A stretch of 64,000 bases of DNA from Citricoccus sp. SGAir0253 (GTDB taxonomy: Bacteria; Actinomycetota; Actinomycetes; Actinomycetales; Micrococcaceae): assembly GCF_005877055.1 (NCBI RefSeq), contig NZ_CP039424.1, forward strand, positions 2,480,001-2,544,000, written 5' to 3'. How positions within the stretch are numbered: position 1 is the stretch's first letter; each line of letters opens with the position of its first letter. Made by a program: the position numbers and the translations under genes. Below, piece after piece: positions 60,697 to 64,000 of this stretch. The notes beneath the pieces are model-generated. The model was not told the origin of the DNA and ran no database searches. It saw only the letters and a program-made list of their open reading frames with translations.

Positions 60697-62418
60697 TCAG
60701 TAGCCCACGCGCACCGGCAGGCCCCCCGAGCGCTCGGCGCGGGGCACCACCGGATAGGCGGAGATGCCGTCCGCCGTCCGCACCGAGACGCCCGCGTGCA
60801 CGAGTCCCCCGGTGGTGGTCAGCAGCACGCCGGCCACGGTCTCGTCCCCCGCGGCCAGGTCCCGCGCGGCGAGGGCACGGGACGACCGCGGGTCCAGCGC
60901 GCGCTCCACGGGTTCCCCCAGGGACCCGTCCGCCAGCACGGGGGTGACCTGCACGGCGCCGCCCTCCGCCGAGGACAGCACGAGCGTGGCGTCGGCGCCC
61001 TCCGGGAACGCGACCGCCCGCTCCACCCCGAGCGGGCGGACGGCGGACACCGAGGAGGTGTCCAGCGGACCGCCGGGCCGGCCGGACTGCCCCTGGGCGC
61101 TGGCCACCACGGGCTCGTCCGCGGTGACCGTCACGGTGTAGGTGCCGGTCTCCAGGCCCTCCAGGGGGACGCGGACGGTGGAGCCGGCGGCGATCTCCAC
61201 CTCGCCGACCCCCTCCAGTTCGACCGGGCCGTCCGCCCCGGCCACGGTGACCTCCGCGGTCGTCGCCACCGTGGGTGCGGCGATCGTCACGGCCGGGGAC
61301 ACGCCCCCGTGGCCGTCCTGCGCCGCGACCTCGCGCACCGCGCGGGGGGAGGGCACGAGCACCCCGGGCATGACCGCCCGCGGCGCGGGCGCGGCCGTCG
61401 GCTGGATGACGTCCACGCCCCCCGGGGTGACGCCGAACAGCCGGCTGTGCTGCACCACCGCGCCCACGGCGCCGCCCCGGGCGCTCACGCGCACCGCGAG
61501 GTGCTCCTCGTCCGGGGCGAGGCCGCCGAGGACGATCGAGCGGTCCTCGCCCGGCCCGAGCACCAGGCCGGCGGTGCCCGGCGCCTCCACGGGCCCCTCG
61601 GCGCCGTACAGGCTCACGTCCACGGTGCTGGCGGAGGCCGAGGGGTTGGACAGCGTGAGCACGGCCGTGGAGCCGGCCGCCGTCCCGGCCCCCGTCAGCC
61701 AGAGCTCGTGTCCCGGGGCGGTGCACGCGCTCGCGTCGGCCCCGGCGAGGTCGCCGTCGGCCGCGGAGTACAGGGTGACGGCGTCCGCCACGGCGGACTG
61801 CCCACCGAGGGGCTCGACCGTGACGGCCGCCGCGCCCCCGTCCTCGCCGCCCGGGTCGGCGAGGGTCTCCACGCCGGCCCGGCGCACGGGCACGCCGTCC
61901 GGCCCCGAGGTGGCCGGCTCGCCCTGCTGGACCCGTTCCGGCTGCCCCCTCGTCAGCGGCTCCGCCCCGCCGTCCCCGCCGGCCGTGGCCAGCGGTCCCG
62001 CGGAGCTGCCGGGCAGGCGCCCGGCCAGGTCGGACAGCAGCACGGCGCTGAGCCCCGAGCGGGCCGTCGTGGACACGGGGCTGAACTGCGCATCCGTCCC
62101 CTCCGCGGCGCCGCGGGGCAGCCGGGGCGCGGGCGCGCACACGCCGACGTCCGGCGCGGCGGAGAGCCGGGCCGGGGCGGCGGTGCCGTCCACCGCCGGC
62201 GGGGCCGGCGCGGCGAGGCTGCCGGCCGCCACGGCGCCGGCCACGAGGAGCACGACGCCGGTCCCGGCCAGTCCCGCGCCGATCCTCCCCCGCCGGCCGA
62301 GCCCGCGCTCGTGCGCCGCGAGGGCGGCCCGGCGCCGCCGGTCCCGCTCTGCGGCGGCGCGCTGTCCCTTGAGCTGCCCGCGGCTGGCGGGCGGGGTGGG
62401 CTCGTCCGGTCGGCTCAT
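60697..62418 (-). CDS. DUF5719 family exported/membrane-anchored protein
   Basis: 573 aa, unknown function. Charged N-terminus (K-G-Q-R-A-A-A-E-R-D-R-R-R-R), one helix (I-G-A-G-L-A-G-T-G-V-V-L-L-V-A-G-A-V), then an extracytoplasmic beta-rich part with repeated Ig-like traits (A-V-L-T-L-S-N-P-S, V-P-L-E-G-L-E-T-G-T-Y-T-V-T-V). Ends R-S-G-G-L-P-V-R-V-G-Y. ATG 62418 overlaps the stop of the upstream membrane protein (ATGA). This pair beside DUF3499 is a conserved actinobacterial neighbourhood. Confidence 0.85.
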   Translation of the reverse strand: MSRPDEPTPPASRGQLKGQRAAAERDRRRRAALAAHERGLGRRGRIGAGLAGTGVVLLVAGAVAAGSLAAPAPPAVDGTAAPARLSAAPDVGVCAPAPRLPRGAAEGTDAQFSPVSTTARSGLSAVLLSDLAGRLPGSSAGPLATAGGDGGAEPLTRGQPERVQQGEPATSGPDGVPVRRAGVETLADPGGEDGGAAAVTVEPLGGQSAVADAVTLYSAADGDLAGADASACTAPGHELWLTGAGTAAGSTAVLTLSNPSASASTVDVSLYGAEGPVEAPGTAGLVLGPGEDRSIVLGGLAPDEEHLAVRVSARGGAVGAVVQHSRLFGVTPGGVDVIQPTAAPAPRAVMPGVLVPSPRAVREVAAQDGHGGVSPAVTIAAPTVATTAEVTVAGADGPVELEGVGEVEIAAGSTVRVPLEGLETGTYTVTVTADEPVVASAQGQSGRPGGPLDTSSVSAVRPLGVERAVAFPEGADATLVLSSAEGGAVQVTPVLADGSLGEPVERALDPRSSRALAARDLAAGDETVAGVLLTTTGGLVHAGVSVRTADGISAYPVVPRAERSGGLPVRVGY

Positions 62419-64000
62419 CGTGCCGTGGTCCTCTCCTCGTCGCCGGCGCGGACGGCGTGCGACCCCGCCGGTCCGGGCGCCGGGGCCGGCGCCCCCGGTC
62501 CGGCCGGGCGCTGCGCGTCGACCGGCCCCTCCGGGTCGTCCGCGTCGTCGTCCGCCCAGTCGTCCCCGGGTCCGCCGAGCTCGCCCTCGAGGTCCTGCCA
62601 GGGCCGCGCGGGGCCGGCGAGCGGGGCGCGCGGGCGGGCGTCCGAGCGGCGGGCCGGCGAGGGGACCGCGAGCAGGGTGGCGAGCAGGAGCAGCACGGCA
62701 GGGACCCACCAGGCCCAGGAGACGGCGCTGGCGGACTGCTGCCAGACCACCAGCCGGCCGCCCTCGGCGGGCAGCTCGAAGGCCTGGGCCCACTCCCCCT
62801 CGGCCACGGGCGCGCGCTCCAGCGGCGTGCCGTCCAGGGTCGCGTGCCAGCCCGGGTCCGCGCGCTCGGCGAGCACGAGCCGGCGCTCCCGGCCGTCCTC
62901 GCCCGCCGCGATCCGGGTGTCCACCCGGCCGTCCCGGCGGGCCACGAGCTGGGTCGTGTCCCCCGCCGCGTCCTCGATGCGCACGCGCGCTGTGGTGAAG
63001 CCCAGGCGGTCCCGCAGTCCGTGCTCCCCGGCCACGGGGATCCCGCCGTCCCGGTCCGGCACCACGCGCCACAGCCAGCCGGAGTCGGTCAGGCCCACGG
63101 GAGCCAGCCCGGGAACCGCGTCGATGGACGCCGCGGTGGCCGCCTCCCGGCCGTCGGGGTCGCGCAGCACCACGAACGCGGCGCCGAGGGACTCCAGGGC
63201 GGGGCGCGGGTCCGCCGTCGTGCCCGAGACCAGTCCGGCGGCGAGGCTGCGCAACTGCTCGTCGGCCGCGTCCGGCGCCGCCGGGCGCGGGTCGGTGAGC
63301 GGCCCGGCCAGGGAGCGGGCCGCCCAGCCGGCGCTGAGCCGGTCCAGGGACGGGCCGGAGCCGGCGGCCAGGCCGGCGCGAAGCTCCTCGGCGCCGCGTT
63401 CCAGCACGAGCGTGCGCGTGGCGAGGGCGCTGGTGCCCTGGTCCGCGGCGGTGGCGGGGATCAGGCGCACGGGGCTGGGCGCCACCTCCGAGCCGGCGCC
63501 CAGCCCGGAGAGCTCCGGGGAGTGCTCCCCCGCAGCGGCGCGGGACTGCAGGGCGGCGGCGCCGGCCGCCTCCAGGTCCCCGCCGGGCAGGGTCCGCGGC
63601 AGGGTCCACAGTCCGGCGGCCAGGAGCACCGAGCACGCCCCGGCCGCCCCCAGCATGGCCAGGGCGGCGCGCAGTGGCACCCGGGCGCCGCGGTACCCGT
63701 TGAGCCCGGAGACCGCAGCGAGCAGCACGCCCATCGCCGCCAGGGAGGTGAAGGGGCCGGTGGAGACGGTCACGAGCCGCCCGTCGGCCGCCAGCGAGGT
63801 GGCGACCAGGGGCGCGAGCGTCCCGCCGGCGAGGGCCACGAGGGCCACGAGCAGCCCGGCCCGGGCCAGCCGGCCGGCCCGGCCGCGCCGCACCGCGCCC
63901 GCGGCCGCCATGGCCAGCGGGGGGGCGCCGAGGACGAGGGCCGCGGCCAGCGCCCACGGGGTCCCCGGGACCCACGCGTCCAGCCACGGCAGGGCGAGCA
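62415..64000 (-). CDS. C-terminal part of a large membrane protein, probably GT2-type (cut by window)
   Basis: Frame open to the right edge, so the N-terminus is outside. The visible part has helices near the edge (A-L-A-A-A-L-V-L-G-A-P-P, L-L-V-A-L-V-A-L-A-G-G), then a large extracytoplasmic region with P-G-W-H-A-T-L-D-G-T-P-L near the end, one more helix (W-V-P-A-V-L-L-L-L-A-T-L-L-A-V) and an acidic Pro-rich tail. This matches the C-terminal part of the long GT2-family membrane proteins that precede DUF5719 genes in Micrococcaceae; the catalytic part is not in the window, so the assignment rests on position and the tail. Confidence 0.7.
   Translation of the reverse strand, partial: LALPWLDAWVPGTPWALAAALVLGAPPLAMAAAGAVRRGRAGRLARAGLLVALVALAGGTLAPLVATSLAADGRLVTVSTGPFTSLAAMGVLLAAVSGLNGYRGARVPLRAALAMLGAAGACSVLLAAGLWTLPRTLPGGDLEAAGAAALQSRAAAGEHSPELSGLGAGSEVAPSPVRLIPATAADQGTSALATRTLVLERGAEELRAGLAAGSGPSLDRLSAGWAARSLAGPLTDPRPAAPDAADEQLRSLAAGLVSGTTADPRPALESLGAAFVVLRDPDGREAATAASIDAVPGLAPVGLTDSGWLWRVVPDRDGGIPVAGEHGLRDRLGFTTARVRIEDAAGDTTQLVARRDGRVDTRIAAGEDGRERRLVLAERADPGWHATLDGTPLERAPVAEGEWAQAFELPAEGGRLVVWQQSASAVSWAWWVPAVLLLLATLLAVPSPARRSDARPRAPLAGPARPWQDLEGELGGPGDDWADDDADDPEGPVDAQRPAGPGAPAPAPGPAGSHAVRAGDEERTTAR

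Overview
The window is very GC-rich (roughly 74% by eye), with dense genes, frequent 4-nt ATGA overlaps and TAnnnT -10 boxes. It looks like the chromosome of an actinobacterium, most likely a Micrococcaceae member related to Kocuria or Micrococcus. The family rests on gene content (DUF3499, DUF5719, DUF2505, MoxR/DUF58/transglutaminase operon, Pmt next to rsmI) and is an inference; the genus cannot be fixed from the sequence alone.

Layout. 1-8.4 kb: a cut MFS transporter, a small membrane gene broken at a 15-nt homopolymer, a Tat-exported PhoX-type phosphatase, a beta-CASP metallo-hydrolase and membrane proteins of unknown role. 8.5-13.6 kb: LpdA-type flavoprotein, then nucleoside/sugar-phosphate genes (purine nucleoside phosphorylase, phosphohexomutase, deoC). 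13.7-21.9 kb: acyltransferase, mfd, DUF2505, prs, glmU. 22.1-35.5 kb: an accessory surface-polysaccharide block with two giant LuxR-type regulators. 35.7-42.9 kb: tRNA-Gln, ABC-F protein, ispE, rsmA, tatD, a low-molecular-weight phosphatase, pth, rplY. 43-52 kb: moxR-DUF58-transglutaminase operon, succinate-semialdehyde dehydrogenase, rsmI and pmt as a divergent pair. 52-64 kb: acyl-CoA ligase, small membrane protein, PAP2 phosphatase, a beheaded glycosyltransferase, DUF1461 protein, ahcY, DUF3499, a zincin-like protein, DUF5719 and a cut membrane protein. The set mfd/glmU/prs/rplY/pth/ispE/rsmA/tatD/pmt/rsmI is the same conserved neighbourhood as around Rv1002-Rv1020 of Mycobacterium tuberculosis, here rearranged and without rpfB between rsmA and tatD.

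The most unusual part is the 22.1-35.5 kb block between glmU and tRNA-Gln. It contains a 946-residue fusion of a TagA/WecG-type domain with two family-2 glycosyltransferase domains; a convergent operon of polyprenyl-phosphate sugar transferase, a 32-codon linker gene, a DegT-like protein and a family-4 glycosyltransferase; and two translationally coupled ATPase-LuxR regulators. Several of these proteins have lost residues normally considered catalytic: Asp to Ala in the TagA-like domain, Asp to Gly in the first GT2 metal site, the PLP lysine to Ala in the DegT protein, Asp-Glu to Asp-Asp in the sugar transferase, and the P-loop of one regulator. A 20-bp motif upstream of both divergent ends may tie the block into one regulon.

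At least thirteen genes have a -10-like box 6-8 nt before the start codon, the signature of leaderless mRNA. I used it to revise several starts.
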